Assembly (NCBI RefSeq): GCF_012070565.1
Contig: NZ_JAAQRO010000052.1
Location: 62,001-126,000 of the forward strand
From: Anaerosporobacter faecicola
GTDB taxonomy: Bacteria; Bacillota; Clostridia; Lachnospirales; Lachnospiraceae
DNA length: 64,000 bases
Direction of reading: 5' to 3'
The notes below the pieces were generated by a model. That model did not search any database. It saw only the letters and a list, made by a program, of their open reading frames with translations, and had not been told where the DNA came from. A program made the position numbers and the translations under genes. Shown piece by piece: positions 19,973-28,978 of the stretch. How positions within the stretch are numbered: the first letter of the stretch is position 1; each line of letters opens with the position of its first letter.

Positions 19973-20890
19973 TTAAGTCAGTTTCTCAAAGGATACCGTA
20001 AACCTTGTTTCTACATAAGGTTCACTTTTCAATGTAATCGTTCCCTTCATCTGTTCCACTAATTCCTTCGTAATGGTTAGTCCCAATCCACTTCCCTGAT
20101 ACTCTTTGCTTCTGGAATCTTCAAGTGTATACAGCCGTTCAAAGACTTCCTCCTGGTACTGCTCTTTGATTCCTTTTCCATGATCCATGATATGAATCGC
20201 AACAATTTTCTCTTTCTCCTCTATCTTCACTCCTAGAAATCTGCCATCTTTTCCATACCGTATTGCATTGGAAATGATGTTATGTAACACCCGTCCTAGG
20301 GCCTCTTCATTGAGAAGACAAATTATGTTCTTCTCCGGTATCTCCACTTCAACTTGAAATGCTTCCTTCTCCAACAGTTCAAAAAAAGTAAATAAGTTCT
20401 GACGACAGATTTCACATACATTTAGTGGGGTACAAATTACTTTCTTATCTCCAGATTCTAATTTGGCTAAGTCAAAGAATTTCTGAATCAATTGTAACAG
20501 TTCCTTCACTTTTTCATTGAGAATCGCAATCGTTTTTTCTTCCTCATTTCGTATCGAAAGCATCTCTAAGTAACCCATAATTACAGTTAATGGCGTCTTC
20601 AGATCATGAGAAACATTTGCCAACATGGTCTTAATCGACTGTTTCGAACGGGCATACTGTATTTCATTCTTTCGATCATACTCCAAAAGTTGATTCATAA
20701 CATTCGCCAGTTTCTTAATTTCTTCATTCTCTGTTGGAATAAGGATCCTCTCCTGACTTTTTTCTTTCATGATCATCTCAACTTTATCCAACAGGTAAGC
20801 AATCTGCCTCTTTTGTTCCTTTTCTTTCATATATTTTGACAAAAGGACTCCAAGCAAAAGCAATATGATTCCGATCAGGATTCCTATCAT
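19973..20890 (-). CDS. Sensor histidine kinase with one membrane segment
   Basis: About 305 residues. A single N-terminal membrane helix (MIGILIGIILLLLGVLL) is followed by a linker, then the H box ANVSHDLKTPLTVIMGYLE, the N box HNIISNAIRYGKDG, and the G boxes MDHGKGIKEQ and GSGLGLTIT. There is no extracellular sensor domain, so it may sense within the membrane or through the linked transporter. The start is taken at 20890, just after the regulator's stop codon, with GGAGG 12 bases upstream; 20902 is an alternative. The frame is open further upstream inside the regulator gene, but that part is not real. Confidence 0.88.
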   Translation of the reverse strand: MIGILIGIILLLLGVLLSKYMKEKEQKRQIAYLLDKVEMIMKEKSQERILIPTENEEIKKLANVMNQLLEYDRKNEIQYARSKQSIKTMLANVSHDLKTPLTVIMGYLEMLSIRNEEEKTIAILNEKVKELLQLIQKFFDLAKLESGDKKVICTPLNVCEICRQNLFTFFELLEKEAFQVEVEIPEKNIICLLNEEALGRVLHNIISNAIRYGKDGRFLGVKIEEKEKIVAIHIMDHGKGIKEQYQEEVFERLYTLEDSRSKEYQGSGLGLTITKELVEQMKGTITLKSEPYVETRFTVSFEKLT

Positions 20891-20891
20891 C

Positions 20892-21590
20892 TTATTTTCC
20901 ATCCTCCATAATCTTATATCCGATTCCCCAAACCGTCTTAATATAAATTGCTTCCGTTGTGGAATCTCCAATCTTCTCTCTCAGCCGTTTCATATGTACA
21001 TTGATCACATTCGCATCGCCACAATAGGGATCTTTCCATACTAAATCATAGATTTGTTCTTTTGAAAAAACTCTCCCTGGATTCTTTGCAAGCAAGCACA
21101 AGATGTCAAATTCTTTACTAGTAAGTTCAATTACTTCTTCTCCCTTTTTGACCAAATGCTGCTGTAGATCAATCACAAGATCCTTAATGACGTACTGCGT
21201 TCCTTCCTCTTTCGGTTCACTTGTATACGTCGTCACTCTTCGAATATTCGCCTTAATTCTTGCTGATAATTCAATCAAAGAAAATGGTTTTGTAATATAG
21301 TCATCCGCACCAAACCCAAGACCCATGGCTTTATCTAATTCTGAGTCTTTTGCTGACATGATGATGATTGGTGTCACACTGTTCTGGCGCAGTTGTTTCA
21401 TTACTTTCATTCCATCCATACCTGGCAGCATAAGATCCAACAGCACTAACTGAAAATTCTGTTGAGCAAATATCTCAATAGCAGATATTCCATCTTCCGC
21501 AATTGTTACAGAAAACCCATCGTTGGTTAGATACTCCTCCACCATAGTGCTAATATTCTTATCATCTTCCACAATCAATATAGATACCAT
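20892..21590 (-). CDS. OmpR/PhoB-family response regulator
   Basis: 232 residues with a receiver domain (acidic pair EDD near 8-10, phosphoacceptor Asp52 in LLDLMLPGMDG, conserved Lys in YITKPFS) and a C-terminal winged helix (ELTSKEFDILCLLAKNPGRVFSKEQIY). The ribosome site AAGGGGG lies 8 bases before the ATG. It forms a two-component system with the kinase gene that overlaps its end, and probably controls the adjacent ABC exporter, as in peptide-antibiotic resistance modules. The inducing compound is not known. Confidence 0.93.
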   Translation of the reverse strand: MVSILIVEDDKNISTMVEEYLTNDGFSVTIAEDGISAIEIFAQQNFQLVLLDLMLPGMDGMKVMKQLRQNSVTPIIIMSAKDSELDKAMGLGFGADDYITKPFSLIELSARIKANIRRVTTYTSEPKEEGTQYVIKDLVIDLQQHLVKKGEEVIELTSKEFDILCLLAKNPGRVFSKEQIYDLVWKDPYCGDANVINVHMKRLREKIGDSTTEAIYIKTVWGIGYKIMEDGK

Positions 21591-21787
21591 TGATATCCCC
21601 CTTATCCTTTTATTATGTCCTTATTTTTCGTTATTCCATATTCATTTCCGTATGCAACGCAACTCGAATCTAATTCAAATTTCTAAAATCTTTTTATTCA
21701 ATCTTTTACTCCTCGGACATTGTGTTCGAAGTTTACTTTGGATTCATATAATTATCAATATTTGGTACATAAAATATATTATACCAT
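21591..21787. other. Promoter region of the two-component operon, no gene
   Basis: A+T-rich DNA between the regulator start and the terminator of the next operon. It should hold the minus-strand promoter of the regulator. I saw no clear palindrome here. Confidence 0.4.
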
Positions 21788-21828
21788 AAAAAAAGGACTA
21801 ATAACTCAAATAAATGAGCTAAAAGTCC
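21788..21828 (-). terminator. Terminator of the ABC membrane protein operon
   Basis: Outer arms GGACT (21795-21799) and AGTCC (21824-21828) with an inner AT-rich stem are followed in the minus transcript by seven U residues. It lies 78 bases after the membrane protein stop. Confidence 0.8.
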
Positions 21829-21905
21829 ATTCCTGTTTCTTTTTCGACAAATATAGCAATTACCTACTCAATCAAAACATTCCAATGCAAAGTTTGAAAA
21901 CCGAT

Positions 21906-23480
21906 TTATTGGCGTAACCGAAATGTTTTTGGTGCAAGACGATAAGCCAAAACCATCGCTACAATAACATATACAACACAAAATACAATAACCAATGTTC
22001 CAAATACGACTGTTGGAATTTCCTTACCACTTGCAAGATAGCATATAAAATATGTAATTGAATTGATAATTGTATAAGTCGGATTCTTCATTTCTATATT
22101 AATGTTATATGGCTGTAGTAAATAATACAACACCATGTTATGAACAGAAAAGAATACGGACATCGCTATGATCGTACCAAACAGGAGAAAATAATTAAGT
22201 ACATGATCCGTTCCTCCCGACAGGAAAAGCAAGATTGGTAAGCCAACTGCAATAACCGATGCCGGAATCAGATTGATCCTTATTACCATCTTCAAGCGAG
22301 TAATAAACAGACGTAAAATAACGCTTGGTTGTCGATAAAATCGGTATGTTAGCATACTATGATCACAATTCATGAACATAGCTTCTGTGATGACCTTTCC
22401 TCGATTTACAAAATACATAACAAACAGAAACGTTGGTAGTACAACAAACATAGATTCATTTATCTTTTTCTTCATATCCGCACTAACCAATATTGTAATA
22501 ACCGCAGCAACAAACACGATCAGAATACAAACCGTATAGCGTATTGCAGATTTTGTCAATAAACGACTATGTCGTTTCATAAATAGCTCATTGAAGTAAC
22601 CATATCCTTCTTTCGAACTGGTCTGATCAGCAGAAAGTTGGATCTTATTTTGCATGTTCTTTTGTGTAATTTTCCCCGTTGACTGCACGTTCGTCTGCAT
22701 CAGTCCCTCTTCGAAGAATAGCGCTTTGTATGCCTCTCGATAGCGACTATATCCGCACATATATCGAATCCCAATAACACTAGTAAATACGCCTAAAGCA
22801 CACAATAGATATAAACAACCAATTGGAAGGACATATCCTAGATATACAGAAAGATATGCAGCAACCAATAGGCATAACCCTATGATACTTGAAGCAACAA
22901 CGAGTTTTGTTCCTTTCAGACGGTTCTCTCTTAATCGGTTAAAGAGATGATATCCGCCGAAGCTTAACTTGACTTCTATAATAAATACCAGCACTAAAAG
23001 ACATAAGACCATATCAATACCGCATTGTTTCCCAAACAAGAATATAAATGGTAAGAACCCAACAACCAATTTTATTAGAAAATAAATATAATTTGATATG
23101 GTGTATTTCTTGGCATTCATACGCATTAGGATAATGGCATAGTATTTGTCCTTCGAACTGCTTAGTGGATCCGCGTGAAACATTCCCCCAAGCACCGTTA
23201 ATACCAATACTATGTGAATAAAATTCGCACTTTCCAGCTTTTGCATGAAGCTTAATGGCAAATAAATCATCAATAATAGATACAGGAACTTCCCTACAAA
23301 AACGGAAATTGCTTCATAGATAGAACTCACTACCAATGCAAATGTTTGCAATCCTTTACTTGCATATAGATCTGCTGGAAGTAATTTCTTAATGAGTGGG
23401 ATTGATTTTAAGGAATAGATAATACCATTCGTCCGGTAGGTATTCTTTAATTGATAGGACGTTTTAAATGTCTGAATCAT
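21906..23480 (-). CDS. Large membrane subunit of an ABC transporter
   Basis: A 524-residue protein with roughly ten to twelve hydrophobic segments in two blocks and a hydrophilic middle part. I recognise no catalytic motif. It overlaps the upstream ABC ATPase gene by 17 bases and is followed by a terminator, so the two form a two-gene operon, and the protein should be the transmembrane partner. Similar long membrane proteins occur next to small ABC ATPases in Clostridia, but the substrate is unknown. The start at 23480 is supported only by the overlap. Confidence 0.7.
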   Translation of the reverse strand: MIQTFKTSYQLKNTYRTNGIIYSLKSIPLIKKLLPADLYASKGLQTFALVVSSIYEAISVFVGKFLYLLLMIYLPLSFMQKLESANFIHIVLVLTVLGGMFHADPLSSSKDKYYAIILMRMNAKKYTISNYIYFLIKLVVGFLPFIFLFGKQCGIDMVLCLLVLVFIIEVKLSFGGYHLFNRLRENRLKGTKLVVASSIIGLCLLVAAYLSVYLGYVLPIGCLYLLCALGVFTSVIGIRYMCGYSRYREAYKALFFEEGLMQTNVQSTGKITQKNMQNKIQLSADQTSSKEGYGYFNELFMKRHSRLLTKSAIRYTVCILIVFVAAVITILVSADMKKKINESMFVVLPTFLFVMYFVNRGKVITEAMFMNCDHSMLTYRFYRQPSVILRLFITRLKMVIRINLIPASVIAVGLPILLFLSGGTDHVLNYFLLFGTIIAMSVFFSVHNMVLYYLLQPYNINIEMKNPTYTIINSITYFICYLASGKEIPTVVFGTLVIVFCVVYVIVAMVLAYRLAPKTFRLRQ

Positions 23481-24201
23481 TTTCCTCCCCCTTCAACGCA
23501 TTGATAATCCGATCTTTGTACTGGGTATTATCCAGATTCTGTTTCGGTATCTCCGTCAAGATTCCTTCATTCAGAATCACGATTTCATCACAAAGATCCA
23601 AGGCAAGCTCCATAATATGGGTAGAAAAGATGATAATATGATCGTTCTTCATCTCTCGAAGAAGACGCTTCATCTCGTCTGCCACAATAACATCAAACGA
23701 AGTCAATGGTTCATCCAAAAGTAATACCATCGGATTCGCAATAAAATTCACCAACATCTGCACTTTATTCTTCATACCATGGGAATAATCTTTGAGAAGC
23801 TTATCACGATCTTCCTCTTTGATCTTCATGAATTCCAGATATTCATCGATACTCTTCGTATCCTTCAAACGATTTTTGTTGATATCCAAAAAGAATTTCA
23901 GAAATTCCCGCGCTGTTAAGAATTCTGGAACTACTGGTGTTGATAGAACATACCCCAAATCCTCTGCTTGTAATGGTCTCGTAACACCATTGTCCTCTAA
24001 TACGTAGCTTCCCTCGTCTACTAGGATATCTTCATTGAGACAGTTGAAAAATGTTGTCTTTCCTGCACCATTTCGTCCAATCAATCCATAGATTTTTCCT
24101 TGCTCAAATGTGAAAGAAGCACCTTTTAAAACTTCTTTATTTTCAAATTGTTTTTTTATACCTTCTACTCGTAATCTCAATCTTACTATCCGTCCTTTCA
24201 T
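23464..24201 (-). CDS. ABC transporter ATP-binding protein
   Basis: A 245-residue nucleotide-binding subunit: Walker A GLIGRNGAGKTTFFN, signature DYSHGMKNKVQMLVNF (SHGMK in place of LSGGQ, as in ABC-2 exporters), Walker B MVLLLDEPLTSFD and the switch His in IIFSTHIMEL. It powers the large membrane protein encoded by the next gene. The start is uncertain: the ATG at 24201 has no ribosome site, while an in-frame TTG at codon 8 has AAAGGA about 12 bases upstream and would remove a run of basic residues. Confidence 0.87.
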   Translation of the reverse strand: MKGRIVRLRLRVEGIKKQFENKEVLKGASFTFEQGKIYGLIGRNGAGKTTFFNCLNEDILVDEGSYVLEDNGVTRPLQAEDLGYVLSTPVVPEFLTAREFLKFFLDINKNRLKDTKSIDEYLEFMKIKEEDRDKLLKDYSHGMKNKVQMLVNFIANPMVLLLDEPLTSFDVIVADEMKRLLREMKNDHIIIFSTHIMELALDLCDEIVILNEGILTEIPKQNLDNTQYKDRIINALKGEENDSDI

Positions 24202-24350
24202 ATTGGCTTTGGACGACGCTCTTTATTCCTATCTTAATGAGCACTTTAGGCAAATTGTTTCGTTGCCTCCGTCATCCAAATCATAGATAGGAATAGTTTA
24301 CCATCGTCAACACACAACGTAAAGGAAACAAGTGGAATTGTAATCTAATT

Positions 24351-25697
24351 TTAAGAAATCACTCTCTTTTTTAATTTTTTCTGATAGATGATAAAAGACG
24401 TACTACATATAGCAATACCAAATACTGTTGCAGTAGGTGCTGCTAGTCCAATAGATGTCAAATTCGCATCTGGCTGTATACTCATAATATAGGACATTGG
24501 TAAACGTACCAAAAATGTCTGCGCCAATCCTTGTGCCATAACGAATAGCGTCATACCATGTCCATTAAAATACCCAATATAGCTAAACAAGAAACTAGTG
24601 AGTACTGCTTCTGGGGCAAATCCTTTTAGATACTCCCATGACCGAGCAATAACAGGTGCTTCTTTCGTAAATGCAAGTGACAATACATCTCCGCAGAAAA
24701 AAACAAATACTGCGATCAGAATTCCCACTCCTGCACCAACACACATCCCCGAAACCATTGCTGCCTTGGCACGTTTTTCTTTTCCAGCTCCAACATTCTG
24801 TCCAACCACAGAAGACATTGATTGCATCAGTGACGACGGAACAAGCATAACAAAGGTTACGATCTTTTGTGCTACTCCATATCCGGAAGAAGCCTCTAAG
24901 CCAAGTCGATTAATCAGCGCACACAAAACCAAGAAGGACATATTGGTCAACATTTCCTGTAATGCTATTGGCAATCCAAGTTTTAGAAATTTCCAAACTT
25001 CAGGAGAAAATCCGATATCTTCTTTTTTAAATGGGAAAGGCAATCCTTGTTTTCTTATAATCACGATCGATAAAACCACGCTTACAGCCTGTGCCAAAAT
25101 GGTAGCCAATGCTGCTCCAGCTACATTCATATGAAACACTGCTACAAATAATAAATCTCCTACTATATTCACAACACAGGCAATTGCAACAAAGATCAGT
25201 GGTAATTTAGAATTGCCCAATCCACGAAAGATACTACTGATTACATTATACGCAATAACAAAGATAATCCCCCCGCCACAAATTCGTACATATAACGTGG
25301 TCAATTCTACTGCTTCTTCTGGTGCTTGCATAAGGACTGCCAACGATGGTGCCGCAAAAATCATAACAATTGTTAAAACAACAGATAAAATAAGGAAAAA
25401 GCAGATTACACCACCTAGGACTTTTCCAATTCGTTCTGTTTTTCCTTCACCAATATAACGACTGATTAATACGGTTATCCCCATTGATAATCCTGTAACC
25501 GTGAATACCACGAGGTTTACAATATTACTTCCTGTGGATACTGCAGAGATTCCTGCTGTTGTACCAAACCACCCGACGATCATAAGATCCACTGCACCAT
25601 ACATCGCCTGTAATATCAACGCTCCAAATACAGGAACCATAAAAGTTACTAATTTTTTTAGTATATTTCCTTGTGTAAAGTCATGTTTTGTATCCAT
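24351..25697 (-). CDS. MATE-family multidrug/cation antiporter
   Basis: 448 residues with twelve predicted membrane segments in two homologous halves, typical of the NorM/DinF superfamily. The N-terminal pattern PVFGALILQAMYGAVDLMIVGWFG matches the first helix pair. It should export cationic drugs or metabolites using a Na+ or H+ gradient. GGGAGG lies 7 bases before the ATG at 25697. It is a single gene transcribed away from the MacB-like gene at 26077. This copy is intact, in contrast to the decayed MATE gene near 60.5 kb. Confidence 0.92.
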   Translation of the reverse strand: MDTKHDFTQGNILKKLVTFMVPVFGALILQAMYGAVDLMIVGWFGTTAGISAVSTGSNIVNLVVFTVTGLSMGITVLISRYIGEGKTERIGKVLGGVICFFLILSVVLTIVMIFAAPSLAVLMQAPEEAVELTTLYVRICGGGIIFVIAYNVISSIFRGLGNSKLPLIFVAIACVVNIVGDLLFVAVFHMNVAGAALATILAQAVSVVLSIVIIRKQGLPFPFKKEDIGFSPEVWKFLKLGLPIALQEMLTNMSFLVLCALINRLGLEASSGYGVAQKIVTFVMLVPSSLMQSMSSVVGQNVGAGKEKRAKAAMVSGMCVGAGVGILIAVFVFFCGDVLSLAFTKEAPVIARSWEYLKGFAPEAVLTSFLFSYIGYFNGHGMTLFVMAQGLAQTFLVRLPMSYIMSIQPDANLTSIGLAAPTATVFGIAICSTSFIIYQKKLKKRVIS

Positions 25698-25989
25698 ATG
25701 TTCCTCCCATTTTTCTATGTAAGGTTAAATAACGAATAAAAAATCTTTCATGGATTCGCTTACTATTTGTACAATTAGCAACGGTAAATTTTCTTAAAAG
25801 TTTTTTATACGTTGAAAGTTAGCAGTGAAACACTTCTAACTATATCCTACAAACAACAGCATATATTCTACCATTTTATACAAAAAGCGTCAAAATATAT
25901 TTTAAACTATAAATGAGCATGGATTTGGCAACCCATCTAGGTATTTATTAAAACTAGATTAAAAGATTCTAAAAAAGATACTTAAGTGC
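25698..25989. other. Divergent intergenic region between MATE and MacB-like genes
   Basis: About 380 bases of A+T-rich DNA lie between the two divergent start codons. The plus-strand promoter is listed separately. No open frame with a ribosome site was seen, nor a strong palindrome. Confidence 0.5.
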
Positions 25990-26018
25990 TTGTATTTTGG
26001 ATATCCTTTTCCTATAAT
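25990..26018 (+). promoter_or_regulatory. Sigma-A promoter of the MacB-like gene
   Basis: TTGTAT (25990-25995) and TATAAT (26013-26018) are separated by exactly 17 bases. The start would be near 26025, about 50 bases before the ATG at 26077. Confidence 0.75.
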
Positions 26019-26076
26019 TAGCTAAAATACCGCATAAATGAAAAATAACATCATTATGCCAAAGAAAGGAATTCAT

Positions 26077-28779
26077 ATGCTTCAGCTTAAGAACATAATC
26101 AAAGAATACGTTACTGGCAATGAAACTGTACGTGCCCTCAAGGGAATCAATATAGCATTTCGGAAGAACGAATTTGTTTCCATATTAGGACAATCTGGTG
26201 GTGGTAAAACCACACTGCTTAACATTATTGGAGGTCTTGATCATTACACGAAGGGAGACTTAATCATTGGTGGAAAATCTACAAAAGAATTCTCACAACG
26301 TGATTGGGATTCCTACCGAAACCATTCCATTGGATTCGTATTTCAATCCTATAACCTGATTCCACACCAAAGTGTCTTGGCAAATGTGGAACTTGCTCTT
26401 ACTCTTTCTGGTGTTGGGAAAGCAGAGCGAAAACGTCGTGCCAAAGAAGCACTAGAAGCCGTTGGTCTTGGTGCACACATTCGAAAAAGACCGAACCAAT
26501 TATCTGGTGGACAGATGCAACGTGTTGCAATTGCCCGTGCTTTAGTCAATGACCCCGAGATTCTACTAGCCGATGAACCAACCGGTGCACTTGATACAGA
26601 AACCAGTATCCAGATCATGGATATCCTAAAGGAAGTTGCCAAAGACCGTCTGGTTATCATGGTTACACATAATCCTGAACTAGCTACGCAGTATTCTACC
26701 CGTATTGTTCGTTTGAAAGACGGACAGATTATTGATGACAACAATCCATTTGATGGTGTTGATGAACCAGAAAATCACTCGAAACAGAAAAAAACCTCAA
26801 TGGGTTTTTTAACTGCATTATCCCTATCCCTGAATAACTTAATGACCAAACGCGGACGTACCATCTTAACGGCGTTTGCTGGTTCCATCGGTATTATTGG
26901 TATTGCATTAATCCTTTCTCTTTCCACTGGAGTTAATAATTATATTACCAATATCCAAAAAAGTACGATGTCCTCTTATCCAATTACGATTGATTCGCAA
27001 AGTATCGATATGACCAGTTTATTCAAGGATGAACATGACGTATCGGAGACTTCGTCTACCCATGATAAAGATGCCGTATATGGCAATCCTTCTGCACTTC
27101 AACGATTGGGTGCTATGACTACAAGTATTACTACAAACAACCTAACTGCGTTTAAAAAATATTTAGATGAAAAAGATAGTCCGATTTTGGAATATATCGG
27201 TGAAACTGGTATTCATTATTCCTATGATGTATCGTTCGATGTATATACCTATGATTCCAACAAAGTTCTTGTGAACACAGATGGTAGTAGTTTTTCTAAT
27301 GCTACAATGAACGCTACCATGATGGGAAATGCGATGACCATGACTGCCTCTTCTTCCAATGGCCTGTTTGAAGAACTACTTGCCGGTAAAGGAGATTCTC
27401 TTGTCAGTGATGCAATTAAGGAGCAGTATGATCTGGTTTACGGAGAGTGGCCTTCCAAGTATGATGAGGTCGTTTTGGTGCTGAACGAAAATAATGAAGT
27501 ATCCACTATGGATCTCTATCAGCTCGGTTATCTACCAGCCAATGAATATGAATCCATATTAAGCCAGATTCAAGAAGGAAAAGAAGTTACCTACGACACA
27601 CAAAGCATTGATTATGCCGATATCTGTAACCAATCCTTCTACATGATTCCAACTAGCGACTACTATGTTGAAAATACACACGGTACATTCGACAATGTCT
27701 CTGCTGTGAAAACTTCTCTTGAAAACCTTGTTACGAATGCACTATCCCTTAAGATTAAAGGGATTATTCGTTTGAATGAAGACGCAGATACCGCCCTCAT
27801 TAATAACACCATTGGCTATACCTCTGCACTAACAGATTATATTATTACACAAACCAATGAAAGCGCTGTGGTAAAGGCACAACAAGAGCAAAAAGATATT
27901 AATGTATTAACCGGTATATCCTTTACTCCTACGGATGAAAATGCAAAACAGCAAGATACACTGTCTTACTTAAAGAATCTTGGGATATCAGAAAAAGCTG
28001 CTATTTGTAAAGATATCTTGAACACCATGTATAGCAGTGATCCGAATACTGCCAAACAAATCCTATCACAAGATGAAGCAACCATTGCTGCTTCTTTTGA
28101 TCAATATCTTCAAGATCCAGAAGCGGAAGTATTAGACATGATCTACGATACCTATATCTCTGCTGGAAGCTATGATGAGAATATGACAACCTTTGGCGTT
28201 GTAAATCTTGATACGCCATCTTCCATTCAAATCTATGCGGATAGCTTTAATGATAAAGATTCCATTACCAATTGTATTAAAGACTACAACAAGACGGTTT
28301 CCGAAGATGACCAGATTCAATACACCGATTACGTGGCACTTCTCATGTCATCCGTTACAACGATTGTAAATGCAATCTCTTATGTATTAATCGCATTCGT
28401 TGCCGTTTCCTTGGTTGTTTCTTCTATTATGATTGGTATCATTACCTATATATCTGTACTAGAACGTACAAAAGAGATTGGTATTCTTCGTGCAGTTGGA
28501 GCTTCGAAGAAAGACATTTCCCGTGTCTTCAATGCTGAAACTTTCATTGTTGGTTTATTCTCCGGTTCTCTTGGCGTAATCATCACTTACTTGTTATGTA
28601 TACCAATTAATTCTGTTATTGAAAAGGTTGTAGGAGATGCTTCCATGCATGCCTTCCTTCCAATCAATAGCGCATTTGTATTAATTCTAATCAGTATTAT
28701 TCTTACACTGATTGCAGGTTTATTCCCTTCTCGTATCGCTGCTAAGAAAGATCCGGTTACGGCTTTACGAAGTGAATAG
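26077..28779 (+). CDS. MacB-like ABC transporter with fused ATPase and FtsX permease
   Basis: A 900-residue single-chain transporter. Residues about 1-225 are a LolD/MacB-type ATPase: GQSGGGKTTLLN, LSGGQMQRVAIARAL, DEPTGALD and the switch His in VTHNP. A first membrane helix lies near residue 275, followed by a large extracellular region of some 450 residues, then three membrane helices with the FtsX motif ERTKEIGILRAVGASKKDI. Such proteins couple ATP use to movement of their outer domain, exporting peptides or remodelling the envelope. The ATG at 26077 has AAAGGA 7 bases upstream; the earlier in-frame ATG at 26038 lies almost at the expected transcript start. It is a single gene with a clear promoter. 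Confidence 0.9.
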   Translation: MLQLKNIIKEYVTGNETVRALKGINIAFRKNEFVSILGQSGGGKTTLLNIIGGLDHYTKGDLIIGGKSTKEFSQRDWDSYRNHSIGFVFQSYNLIPHQSVLANVELALTLSGVGKAERKRRAKEALEAVGLGAHIRKRPNQLSGGQMQRVAIARALVNDPEILLADEPTGALDTETSIQIMDILKEVAKDRLVIMVTHNPELATQYSTRIVRLKDGQIIDDNNPFDGVDEPENHSKQKKTSMGFLTALSLSLNNLMTKRGRTILTAFAGSIGIIGIALILSLSTGVNNYITNIQKSTMSSYPITIDSQSIDMTSLFKDEHDVSETSSTHDKDAVYGNPSALQRLGAMTTSITTNNLTAFKKYLDEKDSPILEYIGETGIHYSYDVSFDVYTYDSNKVLVNTDGSSFSNATMNATMMGNAMTMTASSSNGLFEELLAGKGDSLVSDAIKEQYDLVYGEWPSKYDEVVLVLNENNEVSTMDLYQLGYLPANEYESILSQIQEGKEVTYDTQSIDYADICNQSFYMIPTSDYYVENTHGTFDNVSAVKTSLENLVTNALSLKIKGIIRLNEDADTALINNTIGYTSALTDYIITQTNESAVVKAQQEQKDINVLTGISFTPTDENAKQQDTLSYLKNLGISEKAAICKDILNTMYSSDPNTAKQILSQDEATIAASFDQYLQDPEAEVLDMIYDTYISAGSYDENMTTFGVVNLDTPSSIQIYADSFNDKDSITNCIKDYNKTVSEDDQIQYTDYVALLMSSVTTIVNAISYVLIAFVAVSLVVSSIMIGIITYISVLERTKEIGILRAVGASKKDISRVFNAETFIVGLFSGSLGVIITYLLCIPINSVIEKVVGDASMHAFLPINSAFVLILISIILTLIAGLFPSRIAAKKDPVTALRSE

Positions 28780-28901
28780 AGATATAATAAATATAGGCTA
28801 TGATATAATGATGTAAGGATTATCCATGAATGCATATAGTCCAACAGAATAATCTACGAAATCTGTAACGGTAAAACTTCATACATCATACACATTACGT
28901 A

Positions 28902-28948
28902 GATTAGGAGCTTGCTATCTTCACAACGAATATAGCAAACTCCTAATC
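28902..28948 (+). terminator. Terminator downstream of the MacB-like gene
   Basis: A long stem (GATTAGGAG with CTCCTAATC, continued by TTGCTAT with ATAGCAA) lies 120 bases after the stop codon. The plus transcript continues GTTTTAATTATT. It sits between convergent genes and may also stop the OPT transcript, though no U run follows on the minus side. Confidence 0.7.
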
Positions 28949-28978
28949 GTTTTAATTATTAAAGGTTAAATTTGCAAA